A DNA stretch of 64,000 nt from Lentibacillus daqui (GTDB taxonomy: Bacteria; Bacillota; Bacilli; Bacillales; Amphibacillaceae). Below the pieces are notes generated by a model. The model was not told the origin of the DNA, ran no database searches, and saw only the letters and a list, made by a program, of their open reading frames with translations. The position numbers were made by a program, and so were the translations under genes. The DNA is taken from the NCBI RefSeq assembly GCF_027186265.1, contig NZ_CP114176.1, forward strand, positions 1,798,001 to 1,862,000. The letters are read 5' to 3'. How positions within the stretch are numbered: position 1 is the stretch's first letter; every line of letters begins with the position of its first letter. Of the stretch, positions 8,511 through 17,191 are shown piece by piece.

Positions 8511-10562
8511 CTATTTTCGATTCCAAAAACGCTGATGGGCAATTGCTTTGACAAATTCGTTTCCAAAGTCGGAATTGTTTCCGGCAAAAACAACACCAGC
8601 TGCGGATCTTATTTTAAACTGGGACTGTGCAGTTGTTGCAACACCAATTGGTTTATAATGTTTGAATGCTACTTTTACGAACGACATGACATCCTGGTGG
8701 AATTTTGCTTCATTTTTGGAACTTCCACCAACGACATAAAGTGAGTCAAGCAGATAGGGACTAGTTGTCAGAAATGTTTTATCAGCCTCGATTGTTGTGC
8801 CGTCTGCCCCTATGACTGTACCAAGCGTTTCACTTACAATATCTATAAATACCCCACATTGCTGTAGATAATTAAGCACATTTATGACCTCTTGACCGTT
8901 AAAACCATTGCCAATCAGTACACCTACTTTCTGCGTATATGCATATTTAGGTGTATTGGCCTGACTAAGAGAAGGATAACTGGTAGAAACAGGAACATTG
9001 GTCCCGCTTGGGCGATCCACACCAATATTGTCCGCAACAATACATGCCATTTCCTTATCAACGTTGACAAGTATATCAGCAACCTGCTGTCGAACAGATT
9101 CGCTTTTTACACTTCCAACCTGATAGCTTAGTCCCTCAATAGTATGCTGCTTTTCTACAGGCGTCAAACTGTTCCAAAATATTCGTGGTTGTGAATAGTA
9201 GTCTTTGAATGAATCGCTTCTGGCTCTGATTTTGTAGCCATCGACTTTCTCCGGATAATCTGTATAGCCGCCTTCTTCTGGAGGCACCGTGTATGGCGTG
9301 TTATTTGCCAGCGAATTTTGATGATAGTTTACCTTATCAACATCAATTCGCTGTCTCATATAGCCTCGGCGTTGATTATTATGAAACGGGCAGATCGGCC
9401 TGTTAATTGGCAATTCAGCGTAATTGGCGCTGCCAAGTCGATGTTGTTGTGTCTCTCTATACGCCATTAATCTTCCCTGCAAAACGGGATCATTGGAAAA
9501 ATCAATCCCCGGAACGACATTGGCAGGATTAAATGCGGCTTGTTCAGACTCCGTAAAATAATTATCAATATTTCTATTTAATGTCATCTTGCCGATCATC
9601 TGAACAGGAACAAGTTCTTCCGGCCAAAATTTTGCAGGATCCAGAACATCAAAGTCGAATGCAAATTCATCCTCCATCGAAATCAACTGGACACCCAACT
9701 CATATTCAGGATAAGCGCCTTGGTCAATCGCCTCTCTGAGATCCCGGCGGTGAAAGTCCGGATCGAGTCCGCCGATTTTCAGTGCCTCATCTTGTAAAAG
9801 GGAATGAACACCCAGCACTGGTTTCCAGACATATCGCATAAACGTGGCTACACCTTGTTCATTAACGAATAGGTACGTATTAATGGACCATGATTCCATC
9901 ATTCGGTAACTTCTCAGAATGCCCCGATCAGACATGATCCACAGCACCATATGTAGCGCTTCAACGTTATTGGCCACATAATCCCAGAAACGGTCATGGG
10001 CGCCGGAAGCCGTAGGTATATCATCAGCTTGCTTGGCTTGGTATGCATGCATCACATCCGGAAACTTCATCGCGTCTTGATTAACTAATACAGGCATGGC
10101 AATAGTTGTCAGATCGACATTTCCTTCTTCTGTATAAAGCTTAACACCCTGACAGCGTAAATCCCTTGCCGTATCATAGGATCCTTTAGCTCCCTGTACA
10201 GTAGAAAAACGAATTGTTAGCGGCGTTTTTTTCCCGGCTTCCTGTAAGAAACATGCTTTCGTCACATGTTTCATGGACCGATAACATTCAAACTCTCCAT
10301 GTGCACTGTAACCTCTTGCATGAACCACTCTTTCCGGGATTTCTTCGTGAACAAAATGGCCCATCTTTTCAAAGAACTCGTAATCCTGACGTAAACTAGG
10401 ACCACGTATTCCGGCTTTTAATTGGTCCTGATCCTGTGATCTTTTTTTTCCTTCCTGTGTCGTCATTGGTTTCCCGGAATCTTTTACACGGAACTGATCC
10501 AGCTGCTGTTGTTTGAGATTTTCACGATGTCTTTCTTCGTTTCTTGATGACTTATCATCCAT
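8511..10562 (-). CDS. Large-subunit KatE/HPII-type catalase with altered haem pocket
   Basis: The 683-residue protein follows the architecture of large clade 2 catalases (E. coli HPII, B. subtilis KatE): N-terminal arm, catalase barrel (about 50-500) and a C-terminal flavodoxin/DJ-1-like domain (about 540-683, from KYAYTQKVGVLIGNGFNG). The distal His81 is kept in RVVHARG and the proximal haem-ligand region survives as GRLMAYRETQQHRLG. Where the family has DLVGNNTPIFFIQDA, this protein reads DLTTIAMPVLVNQDA, so the essential distal Asn and the haem-stacking Phe are lost; DVRGFATKFYT has become DLRCQGVKLYT. It may be weakly active, bind another cofactor, or have a new role. ATG 10562 was chosen over 10574 because GGATGGGTGAT precedes it. 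No Per box was found. Confidence 0.8.
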   Translation of the reverse strand: MDDKSSRNEERHRENLKQQQLDQFRVKDSGKPMTTQEGKKRSQDQDQLKAGIRGPSLRQDYEFFEKMGHFVHEEIPERVVHARGYSAHGEFECYRSMKHVTKACFLQEAGKKTPLTIRFSTVQGAKGSYDTARDLRCQGVKLYTEEGNVDLTTIAMPVLVNQDAMKFPDVMHAYQAKQADDIPTASGAHDRFWDYVANNVEALHMVLWIMSDRGILRSYRMMESWSINTYLFVNEQGVATFMRYVWKPVLGVHSLLQDEALKIGGLDPDFHRRDLREAIDQGAYPEYELGVQLISMEDEFAFDFDVLDPAKFWPEELVPVQMIGKMTLNRNIDNYFTESEQAAFNPANVVPGIDFSNDPVLQGRLMAYRETQQHRLGSANYAELPINRPICPFHNNQRRGYMRQRIDVDKVNYHQNSLANNTPYTVPPEEGGYTDYPEKVDGYKIRARSDSFKDYYSQPRIFWNSLTPVEKQHTIEGLSYQVGSVKSESVRQQVADILVNVDKEMACIVADNIGVDRPSGTNVPVSTSYPSLSQANTPKYAYTQKVGVLIGNGFNGQEVINVLNYLQQCGVFIDIVSETLGTVIGADGTTIEADKTFLTTSPYLLDSLYVVGGSSKNEAKFHQDVMSFVKVAFKHYKPIGVATTAQSQFKIRSAAGVVFAGNNSDFGNEFVKAIAHQRFWNRK

Positions 10563-10777
10563 ATAATCACCCATCCTATAAATACATTTTTCAACCCCAT
10601 ATATATTTGTATGTTTTACTATTGAGCTTAGAACATCTTTTATTTATGGTAATGGATAATTTACATCATTATTGAATCAGCTCGCGGGCAGACTACATAA
10701 CGCGATTTTTTGGTCTTCCTGCACTTTCTCCTAGGCTTTTCATATAGTAATTACAACCCGCAAAGGAGGGAACATGA
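10563..10777. other. Divergent intergenic region between catalase and small GatC-like gene
   Basis: About 215 bases, AT-rich with a GC-richer block at 10680-10705 (GCTCGCGGGC). I found no convincing PerR box, sigma-B promoter or hairpin terminator here. Confidence 0.4.
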
Positions 10778-10963
10778 ATGGATTACGTAAACTTCTTAAA
10801 ACAGCGATTATATTTACAGGGAATTCCAGTCTATGAAAATGATATCACCCATATTCATAACATAATCTACACGATAAACCAGGCTCAATCATCGCTCCGC
10901 ACCTTCCCCCATCTAAACCAAGAGGTGCCAATTACGATTGTTGATAAGGAGTTAATGCTATGA
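10778..10963 (+). CDS. Small GatC/AtzG-like partner protein of the downstream amidase
   Basis: A 61-residue protein with a strong start (AAGGAGGG nine bases before ATG). Predicted helices at about 4-14 and 22-42 (DITHIHNIIYTINQAQSSL) and a C-terminal extended strand (EVPITIVDKEL) give the layout of GatC and of the AtzG-like DUF4089 proteins that partner amidases. Its stop overlaps the amidase start by four bases (ATGA), a sign of fixed stoichiometry. Assignment to that fold is inference from size, context and pattern; sequence similarity to GatC is too low to judge by eye. It could instead be an unrelated leader protein. Confidence 0.65.
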   Translation: MDYVNFLKQRLYLQGIPVYENDITHIHNIIYTINQAQSSLRTFPHLNQEVPITIVDKELML

Positions 10964-12351
10964 CTGACCTAGCCTTTCTAACCGCTACCGATCTTGCATC
11001 ATTAATAAAATCTAAACAACTATCTCCTGTAGAATTGACAAGACATATATTAAATCGCATAGATACGTTTGATCCGATCCTTCATACGTATATTACTCCG
11101 CTGCCCGAATTGGCGCTTCAACAAGCAAGGGAAGCAGAAGCGAACATTATGCATGGGCGATATATTGGACCTCTCCATGGCATCCCACTTGGTATCAAGG
11201 ATAATTACTATACAAGAGGTATAAGAACAACGGTTGGCTCCAAACTTTTTGCTGATTTCGTCCCGGAGGAAACAGCTACAGCAGCAGATAAATTGTTAGA
11301 CGCTGGGGTGATCATGTTAGGGAAGCAAAACATGCATGAACTTGCAGCTGGATCAACTGGTACCAATCCGTTTTTTGGGACTACCCGAAACCCTTGGAAT
11401 ACCCAATGTATGCCAGGCGGCTCAAGTGGTGGTGGTACCGCTTCTTTGGCAGCTGGACTGGCAACAATTGCTACTGGAACCGATACTTTTGGGTCGATTC
11501 GCTTACCTGCAGCCATGTGTGGGGTTTACGGATTAAAGCCAACCTATGGGCTTGTTAGCACGCAAGGCATTTTCCCTACAGCTATGTCATTAGATACTGC
11601 TGGACCCATAGCGCGCTCAGTTTCCGATTTGGCTTTGATGCTTAACGTCATGGCAGGTTTTGATACAAATGATCCTACAAGCCTGAGGGTATCTATTCCC
11701 AATTACATGATAAATCTAAATAAAGGAATTAGCGGACTAAAAATAGGTATACCCACTTACTATCTCGAGGGGTTAGACCCAGATGTGGAAAAACTCTTTA
11801 ACAATGCAATAGCAACATTGCAACATCTGGGAGCTGAAATAAGGGAGGTTGAGATCCCTGAATTATCGATGTCAACATTTTCTGGATACGTGGTTGTGAC
11901 AGGGGAAGCAGCAAATTTACATTACAAATGGCTACAGGAACATGCAGAGGATTATTCCACAGACATCCGGTCCTTCTTTCTATCGGGTATATTAACGAAT
12001 ACACCGCAATATGTTAGCGCTCAACAAGCTCGAAGAAAGATGGTAGAGTCATTTCATAAAACTTTTTGCGATGTTGATGTAATGCTTGGACCAACTATCC
12101 CCATCACAACTCCAGCGTTCGATGAGAATTGGGTTAAACAAAATTTAGATGTGATAAGACGATGTTTGCCATTTACTTCTCCTGTGAATTTAACGGGTAC
12201 ACCGAGCTTATCTGTACCAATGGGATTAGATTCAAAAAGAATGCCAGTCGGTATGCAATTCATTGGAAATCATCTTTCCGAAAAACAGTTGCTGCAAATT
12301 GGTTACGTCTGGGAAAGTACAGATCCTTTAGGTAGGTATTATTATGAATGA
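10960..12351 (+). CDS. Amidase-signature family hydrolase (GatA/AtzE-like)
   Basis: The 463-residue protein has the complete Ser-cisSer-Lys catalytic triad of the amidase signature family: the lysine in GIPLGIKDN (about residue 79), the cis-serine in GGSSGGGTA (about 154) and the nucleophile in GTDTFGSIRLPA (about 178, with Phe in place of the usual Gly before GS). It lacks a GatB neighbour, so it is not the tRNA amidotransferase. It would hydrolyse a small amide, possibly of the carboxybiuret, allophanate or aryl-amide kind; the substrate cannot be told from sequence. It is coupled to the preceding small protein and absent from this locus in B. subtilis. Confidence 0.85.
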   Translation: MTDLAFLTATDLASLIKSKQLSPVELTRHILNRIDTFDPILHTYITPLPELALQQAREAEANIMHGRYIGPLHGIPLGIKDNYYTRGIRTTVGSKLFADFVPEETATAADKLLDAGVIMLGKQNMHELAAGSTGTNPFFGTTRNPWNTQCMPGGSSGGGTASLAAGLATIATGTDTFGSIRLPAAMCGVYGLKPTYGLVSTQGIFPTAMSLDTAGPIARSVSDLALMLNVMAGFDTNDPTSLRVSIPNYMINLNKGISGLKIGIPTYYLEGLDPDVEKLFNNAIATLQHLGAEIREVEIPELSMSTFSGYVVVTGEAANLHYKWLQEHAEDYSTDIRSFFLSGILTNTPQYVSAQQARRKMVESFHKTFCDVDVMLGPTIPITTPAFDENWVKQNLDVIRRCLPFTSPVNLTGTPSLSVPMGLDSKRMPVGMQFIGNHLSEKQLLQIGYVWESTDPLGRYYYE

Positions 12352-12356
12352 TTAAT

Positions 12357-12396
12357 CAAAGAGGACGTGATCTTGAGAGGTTCATGTCCTGTTTCG
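12357..12396 (+). terminator. Probable terminator of the amidase operon
   Basis: AGGACGTGA (12362-12370) pairs with TCATGTCCT (12382-12390) with one G-T pair; flanking AAA and TTT extend it. Only a short T-run follows. Confidence 0.5.
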
Positions 12397-12515
12397 TATA
12401 CCAGATACCAACGACACTTCATACGTATATGCCGGGTAGAATTTGTCCTAATCATGGTTAATTTAATACATAAAATATGGTATGATCACAATATAAAGGG
12501 AAGGAAAGCATAGTG

Positions 12516-12632
12516 ATGTTTACTTGTAAGAATTTCAAAAGGGATAAACCGGCCATTATGAATATTCTTTATGGCGGAATCATTTATCAAGACATTAAAA
12601 TGATCCTTCTAAATAGTTCAACAATGCCATGA
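12516..12632 (+). CDS. Possible small protein upstream of mecB
   Basis: A 38-codon frame starts at ATG 12516 (or GTG 12513), preceded by GGGAAGGAAAG about ten bases upstream and by a TATGAT box at 12481-12486. The predicted product begins MFTCKNFKRDK and is mildly basic with a hydrophobic middle. I do not recognise it and there is no paralogue in the window. It could be a leader peptide, a real small gene or chance. The stretch 12397-12708 otherwise holds only the mecB ribosome-binding site AAAGGAGG (12696-12703). Confidence 0.3.
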   Translation: MFTCKNFKRDKPAIMNILYGGIIYQDIKMILLNSSTMP

Positions 12633-12708
12633 TTTGCATATGATATGGTAAGCAGAATAAATAAGTGATTGAAATAGGATAATTTTGTTGCGTAAAGGAG
12701 GATACGAG

Positions 12709-13290
12709 ATGCGTATAGAACGAGTATCCGATAATCAATTTACCATTTTCTTAACGTTTGATGATTTAATCGAACGCGGTTTTACCAAAGAGGACTTGTG
12801 GGAAGATGTAACAGGTGTCCGCAATTTATTTAGTGATATGATGTACGAAGCAAGTACGGAATTGGGCTTTGAATTGGGCGGTTTACTGCTTGTACAAGTC
12901 CATTTGATGCAGGCGCAGGGCATGCATGTTATCGTGACACAAAACAGTGAAAATATAAATTGGGATGAGGATTTTGTTGAAATGAAAGTAACCTTGGATG
13001 AAAGCAAAGAGCTAATCTTCTCTTTTGATGACTTCGAGGATATTATTCAATTGGCAGCTAACTTACAGGCCAAATCCATCGACGGGGGAAAAATTTATCA
13101 CATGGATGACCGCTATTACATGCTGATGGAGGATGCGGATCTAAAGGACAATTACCGCGAACATATCATTGCCATTATTCTTGAATACTCTTCACCAAGC
13201 ATTATTACATCCACACGGTTGAAGGAATATGGGAAGGTTATTATGGAACAGGATGCAATTAGACGGATTATGGAAACATTTTACGTGTGA
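12709..13290 (+). CDS. mecB: Adaptor protein MecA paralogue (MecB/YpbH)
   Basis: The 193-residue acidic protein starts MRIERVSDNQFTIFLTFDDL and matches the MecA family: N-terminal substrate-binding domain, an acidic linker (about 85-105) and a C-terminal domain that binds the N-terminal region of ClpC. These adaptors deliver proteins to the ClpCP protease and control competence and sporulation in B. subtilis. The length equals YpbH (194), and the position just before gudB is the ypbH slot. Note that a second mecA copy near spx would be elsewhere. ATG 12709 is fixed by AAAGGAGG six bases upstream. Confidence 0.9.
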   Translation: MRIERVSDNQFTIFLTFDDLIERGFTKEDLWEDVTGVRNLFSDMMYEASTELGFELGGLLLVQVHLMQAQGMHVIVTQNSENINWDEDFVEMKVTLDESKELIFSFDDFEDIIQLAANLQAKSIDGGKIYHMDDRYYMLMEDADLKDNYREHIIAIILEYSSPSIITSTRLKEYGKVIMEQDAIRRIMETFYV

Positions 13291-13309
13291 ATGTTTCCAT
13301 CTAACGTCT
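13261..13309 (+). terminator. Long hairpin overlapping the mecB stop codon
   Basis: ATGGAAACATT (13270-13280) and AATGTTTCCAT (13290-13300) form a perfect 11-base stem around a 9-base loop; AGACG/CGTCT (13261-13265, 13305-13309) extends it after a bulge. The stop codon lies in the loop and stem. There is no T-run. Confidence 0.5.
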
Positions 13310-13483
13310 GATTCATCACAGGGATTAACTGATAGAAAAGACCTTGGGAATCGTCCGGTTATTTTTTCCATTGCTTTGAGAGGAAATAACTATATTTTAT
13401 TGCATATTTACTATGAAGGTGTATACTAATCTCTGAGTACAGCTATTATATAAAAATGGATGGATATTATAGGAGGTAAATTC

Positions 13484-14767
13484 ATGGTAGCCGATAAAGC
13501 AGCAGATTCTTCCGGAAATCAAACAAACGAGAAAATGGACGTATTAAATTCAACCCGAACTGTTGTAAAAAATGCGTTGGATAAGTTGGGTTACCCTGAT
13601 GAGGTATTTGAATTATTAAAGGAACCAATGCGAATGTTGACAGTGAGAATACCTGTTAGAATGGACGATGGCTCCATCAAAATTTTTACCGGTTATCGCG
13701 CGCAACATAACGATGCTGTTGGTCCAACCAAAGGCGGTGTTCGCTTCCATCCGGACGTGACGGAGACAGAAGTCAAGGCGCTGTCCATTTGGATGAGTTT
13801 AAAAGCAGGTATCGTTGATTTGCCATATGGTGGTGGTAAAGGTGGAATCATCTGTGATCCTCGTGAGATGTCCTTTCGTGAATTGGAAGGGCTAAGTCGT
13901 GGCTATGTTCGGGCAATTAGTCAGATTGTTGGTCCGAATAAGGACATTCCTGCTCCGGATGTGTTTACAAACTCACAAATTATGGCATGGATGATGGATG
14001 AATACAGTCGCATTGATGAATTTAATAGTCCAGGATTTATTACAGGTAAACCAATCGTTCTCGGCGGCTCGCACGGAAGAGACTCTGCAACTGCAAAAGG
14101 CGTTACAATTGTTATCAATGAAGCAGCAAAAAAACGGGGCATTGATGTAAACGGGGCAAGGGTAGTTGTTCAGGGATTCGGTAATGCAGGCAGCTTTTTA
14201 TCCAAATTTCTGCATGATGCCGGTGCAAAAGTGGTTGGTATCTCTGATGCATATGGCGCACTTCATGATCCGGATGGTTTGGATATCGATTATTTATTGG
14301 ATCGCCGGGACAGCTTTGGTACGGTGACAAAATTATTTAATAACACGATTACCAATAAGGAATTGTTGGAATTGGATTGTGATATCCTTGTACCTGCCGC
14401 AGTTGAAAACCAAATTACAGCGGAAAATGCGCATAATATTAAAGCAGATATTGTCGTTGAAGCCGCGAACGGTCCAACAACATTAGAGGGTACTAAAATT
14501 TTGACTGATCGTGGTAAATTACTGGTACCGGATGTACTGTCATCCGCAGGCGGTGTGACTGTTTCCTATTTTGAATGGGTACAGAACAACCAAGGCTATT
14601 ATTGGCCAGAGGAAGAAATTGAAGAAAAACTGGAAAATATTATGGTGAAATCATTTAATGCTATTTATAATACAGCACAAACAAGACGCGTAGATATGCG
14701 GTTGGCAGCATACATGATCGGCGTACGAAAAATGGCAGAAGCAGCCAGATTCCGCGGCTGGGTGTAA
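13484..14767 (+). CDS. gudB: NAD-dependent glutamate dehydrogenase GudB
   Basis: The 427-residue enzyme (same length as active B. subtilis GudB) catalyses oxidative deamination of glutamate to 2-oxoglutarate. The glycine-rich substrate site PYGGGKGGI with its catalytic lysine, the GPNKDIPAPDV segment and a Rossmann motif (VVQGFGNAGS) are present. At TETEVKALSIWMSLK there is a single VKA, so the three-residue duplication that inactivates GudB in laboratory strain 168 is absent and the enzyme should be active. ATG 13484 follows AGGAGG; an upstream in-frame ATG at 13460 lies before that site. A good terminator follows. Confidence 0.95.
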   Translation: MVADKAADSSGNQTNEKMDVLNSTRTVVKNALDKLGYPDEVFELLKEPMRMLTVRIPVRMDDGSIKIFTGYRAQHNDAVGPTKGGVRFHPDVTETEVKALSIWMSLKAGIVDLPYGGGKGGIICDPREMSFRELEGLSRGYVRAISQIVGPNKDIPAPDVFTNSQIMAWMMDEYSRIDEFNSPGFITGKPIVLGGSHGRDSATAKGVTIVINEAAKKRGIDVNGARVVVQGFGNAGSFLSKFLHDAGAKVVGISDAYGALHDPDGLDIDYLLDRRDSFGTVTKLFNNTITNKELLELDCDILVPAAVENQITAENAHNIKADIVVEAANGPTTLEGTKILTDRGKLLVPDVLSSAGGVTVSYFEWVQNNQGYYWPEEEIEEKLENIMVKSFNAIYNTAQTRRVDMRLAAYMIGVRKMAEAARFRGWV

Positions 14768-14820
14768 GTGCAAAAGCGCAGGCGACCGGTTGGGTGCGAA
14801 AAAATCGAATTGAATGACGG

Positions 14821-14864
14821 AAAAACTCTTATCATGTATATTTGTATGGTAAGAGTTTTTTTAT
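14821..14864 (+). terminator. Terminator of gudB
   Basis: AAACTCTTA pairs with TAAGAGTTT around an 18-base loop and runs into TTTTTT. Confidence 0.85.
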
Positions 14865-14894
14865 GTTTATAAGTTAGAAAGGGAAGTGCGTACG

Positions 14895-15881
14895 ATGCAA
14901 ATGGAGCATACGATTATTGTAGGTGGCGGTCCTTGTGGTCTATCAGCTGCAATTGAATTACAAAGAAAAAACATTATACCGCTTATCATTGAAAAAGAAA
15001 ATATTGTTAATACCATCTATAATTTCCCGACACACCAAACCTTTTTTAGTACAAGTGATCGTTTGGAAATTGGCGATCGGATGTTTATTACAGAAAAGCA
15101 AAAACCCGTTAGAATGGAAGCTTTAACCTATTATCGTACGGTAGCCGAGCGGGAAAAAATAAGAATCAATCCTTACGAAAAGGTAATAGAGATAGAAAAA
15201 CAAGATGACACATTTTTCGTGAAATCGCAAAAGACAACTGGCGAAACGCAAGAAATACAGGAATATCAGGCAGAAAATGTGATCATCGCTTCAGGCTATT
15301 ATGATCATCCCAATTGGCTGAACGTTCCGGGAGAAGAAAAGCAAAAGGTTGTGCATTATTTTAAGGAAGGACATCCGTATTTTAATAAAGATGTGGTTGT
15401 GATCGGTGGGAAAAACTCAGCTGTTGACGCGACAATGGAACTTCATAAAGCGGGAGCCCGGATTACTGTTTTATATCGGGGCAGTTCTTACTCAAAGAGC
15501 ATCAAGCCATGGATCCTGCCTGATTTTGATTCATTAATACGGAAAAATATTGTAACGATGGAATTCAATGCACAGGTGAACGAAATTAAGGATGATGCTG
15601 TTGTCTATACCGTAAACGGTGAAACAAAACAGATTAAGAATGATTACGTTTTTGCAATGACCGGCTATCGACCAGACCACCAATTTCTTAAAAATACCGG
15701 CATTTATATTAATGAGGAAGACGGTCGGCCTTACTTCAATGAGCAAACAATGGAAACTAATATTCCGGGAATTTATGTCGCTGGTGTTATCACTTCAGGG
15801 TATAATAATAATATTATCTTTATTGAAAATGGTCGTGATCACGGCAAATTAATTGCTGAGGCGATCCAGAATAAGAAATAA
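14895..15881 (+). CDS. ypdA: Bacillithiol disulfide reductase YpdA (Bdr)
   Basis: The 328-residue flavoprotein has an N-terminal FAD motif in which the conserved cysteine sits in GGGPCG. With the chosen start (ATG 14895) this is Cys14, the position reported as the active-site cysteine of YpdA. A second Rossmann motif for NADPH is GGKNSAVDA and the FAD-binding end is GIYVAGVITSG. YpdA reduces bacillithiol disulfide with NADPH. bshA for bacillithiol synthesis is also in this window (48788). AAAGGGAAG precedes the start; GTG at 14886 is too close to it. The downstream terminator is shared with ansA. Confidence 0.93.
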   Translation: MQMEHTIIVGGGPCGLSAAIELQRKNIIPLIIEKENIVNTIYNFPTHQTFFSTSDRLEIGDRMFITEKQKPVRMEALTYYRTVAEREKIRINPYEKVIEIEKQDDTFFVKSQKTTGETQEIQEYQAENVIIASGYYDHPNWLNVPGEEKQKVVHYFKEGHPYFNKDVVVIGGKNSAVDATMELHKAGARITVLYRGSSYSKSIKPWILPDFDSLIRKNIVTMEFNAQVNEIKDDAVVYTVNGETKQIKNDYVFAMTGYRPDHQFLKNTGIYINEEDGRPYFNEQTMETNIPGIYVAGVITSGYNNNIIFIENGRDHGKLIAEAIQNKK

Positions 15882-15902
15882 ACAGACAAGATTAAGACAA
15901 GT

Positions 15903-15945
15903 AAAATGGGGATGGCAGTAAATAGCCATCCCCATTTTGGTTTTA
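15903..15945. terminator. Bidirectional terminator between ypdA and ansA
   Basis: AAAATGGGGATGGC and GCCATCCCCATTTT form a perfect 14-base stem around an 8-base loop; A and T flanks serve both strands. Confidence 0.9.
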
Positions 15946-15958
15946 ATACATGTCCGGT

Positions 15959-16930
15959 TTATTTTTGCTCAAAGCAGCGTTTTAACGTGTCCAGATCATG
16001 CTGTTGCTGTTCAAGTGCCAATAATAATTTTATGCGAGCCTTGGGACCATTTAACCCCTTAGCAAAAATAATGCCCATGTCTTTAAGCTGTTTGCCTCCG
16101 CCGTCATAGCTGTACGTTGGCTGGACAATCCCCTGATAGCATCTTGAAACAAGTGCCACAGGTATTCCTTCAGCTATCATGGTTTGCAGGGAGGGTATTA
16201 CCTCTTTTGGCAGATTTCCTTGGCCAAGCCCTTCAATGACAACTCCATCAGGTTTCAAGTTTGCTACCGCATTGATTAATTGGCTATCCATGCCGGCATA
16301 AGCTTTTAATAAGATAACCGTTTTTATAATCGTTTTGACAGGAAAAAACTCCCTTGTAATAATTGTGTGATGAAAAATAATCGAATCCTTCGTTATGATA
16401 CCAATTGGGCCATATTGTGGGCTTTGAAATGTTGCCACATTACTGGTTGATGTCTTGGTCACATTATCAGCAGTGTGTATCTCATCATTCATTACCACCA
16501 ATACTCCTTTTCCCGCGGCATCATCTTCTACCGCAACCCTTAATGAGCTAAGCAAGTTATAAAGTGCGTCTGAACCAATTTCGTTACTGGATCGCATCGC
16601 ACCTGTGAGAATAATTGGTTTATTTGTTTGCACAACCAAGTTGAGAAAATATGCTGTTTCCTCCAATGTGTCAGTTCCATGTGTGACAACGATACCATCG
16701 TACAAGTCGCTTTTTTGATCAATTAATTTGGCCAAATCCAACATATGTTTAGGGGTTATTTGTGGAGAGGGCAACTGAAAAGCAATGATCTCATCCACAT
16801 CGGCAACTGCTTTAAAATGGGCTGATACATTCATTAATGGATGATCCGCTGTTGTTGTAACCTCACCCGTTTGTTTATTTTCCAGCATGGAGATTGTCCC
16901 TCCAGTGTGAATGATTAAGATACGTTTCAA
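15959..16930 (-). CDS. ansA: L-asparaginase (type I/II, AnsA-like)
   Basis: The 323-residue enzyme hydrolyses asparagine to aspartate and ammonia. The two threonine signature motifs are present: HTGGTIS near the N-terminus and VVTHGTDTLEETA about residue 80, plus LTGAMR and the lysine in NVTKTSTSN. There is no signal peptide, so it is cytosolic. I chose TTG 16930, six or seven bases after GGTAGGTG; GTG 16939 lies within that site. It is a lone minus-strand gene between ypdA and sleB and has its own upstream region of 260 bases with no clear promoter seen. Confidence 0.92.
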   Translation of the reverse strand: MKRILIIHTGGTISMLENKQTGEVTTTADHPLMNVSAHFKAVADVDEIIAFQLPSPQITPKHMLDLAKLIDQKSDLYDGIVVTHGTDTLEETAYFLNLVVQTNKPIILTGAMRSSNEIGSDALYNLLSSLRVAVEDDAAGKGVLVVMNDEIHTADNVTKTSTSNVATFQSPQYGPIGIITKDSIIFHHTIITREFFPVKTIIKTVILLKAYAGMDSQLINAVANLKPDGVVIEGLGQGNLPKEVIPSLQTMIAEGIPVALVSRCYQGIVQPTYSYDGGGKQLKDMGIIFAKGLNGPKARIKLLLALEQQQHDLDTLKRCFEQK

Positions 16931-17130
16931 AAATATCACCTACCAATAAGTTTTTTAGTTCAACTAGTCCGGCTTATCACGCAAGCTTTATATATTCCAA
17001 TCCCAATACCATCATACGATAATTTGGATTATATGGGAAACAGTTATGAAGAGAGATCAGCGTCCTACATACGTTTTATACGGTATTATACCTCTTAAAA
17101 ATTTCGCTTACCAAACGGTTGCAACATAAA

Positions 17131-17160
17131 TGAATAAAAAGGATGTTAAATCAAAAAATA
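17131..17160 (+). promoter_or_regulatory. Possible sigma-G promoter of sleB-ypeB
   Basis: TGAATA (17131-17136), a 17-base spacer and AAAAATA (17154-17160) resemble the forespore sigma-G consensus (TGAATA and CATACTA), 32 bases before the sleB start. The -10 half is imperfect. Confidence 0.4.
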
Positions 17161-17191
17161 GGTTCATCAATGCAAGGTAGGAGGAAAAAGT

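Noticed and set aside
10575..10777. PerR box or sigma-B promoter for the catalase
   Set aside because: No TTATAATNATTATAA-like palindrome and no GTTT-N14-GGGTAT match was found on the minus strand.
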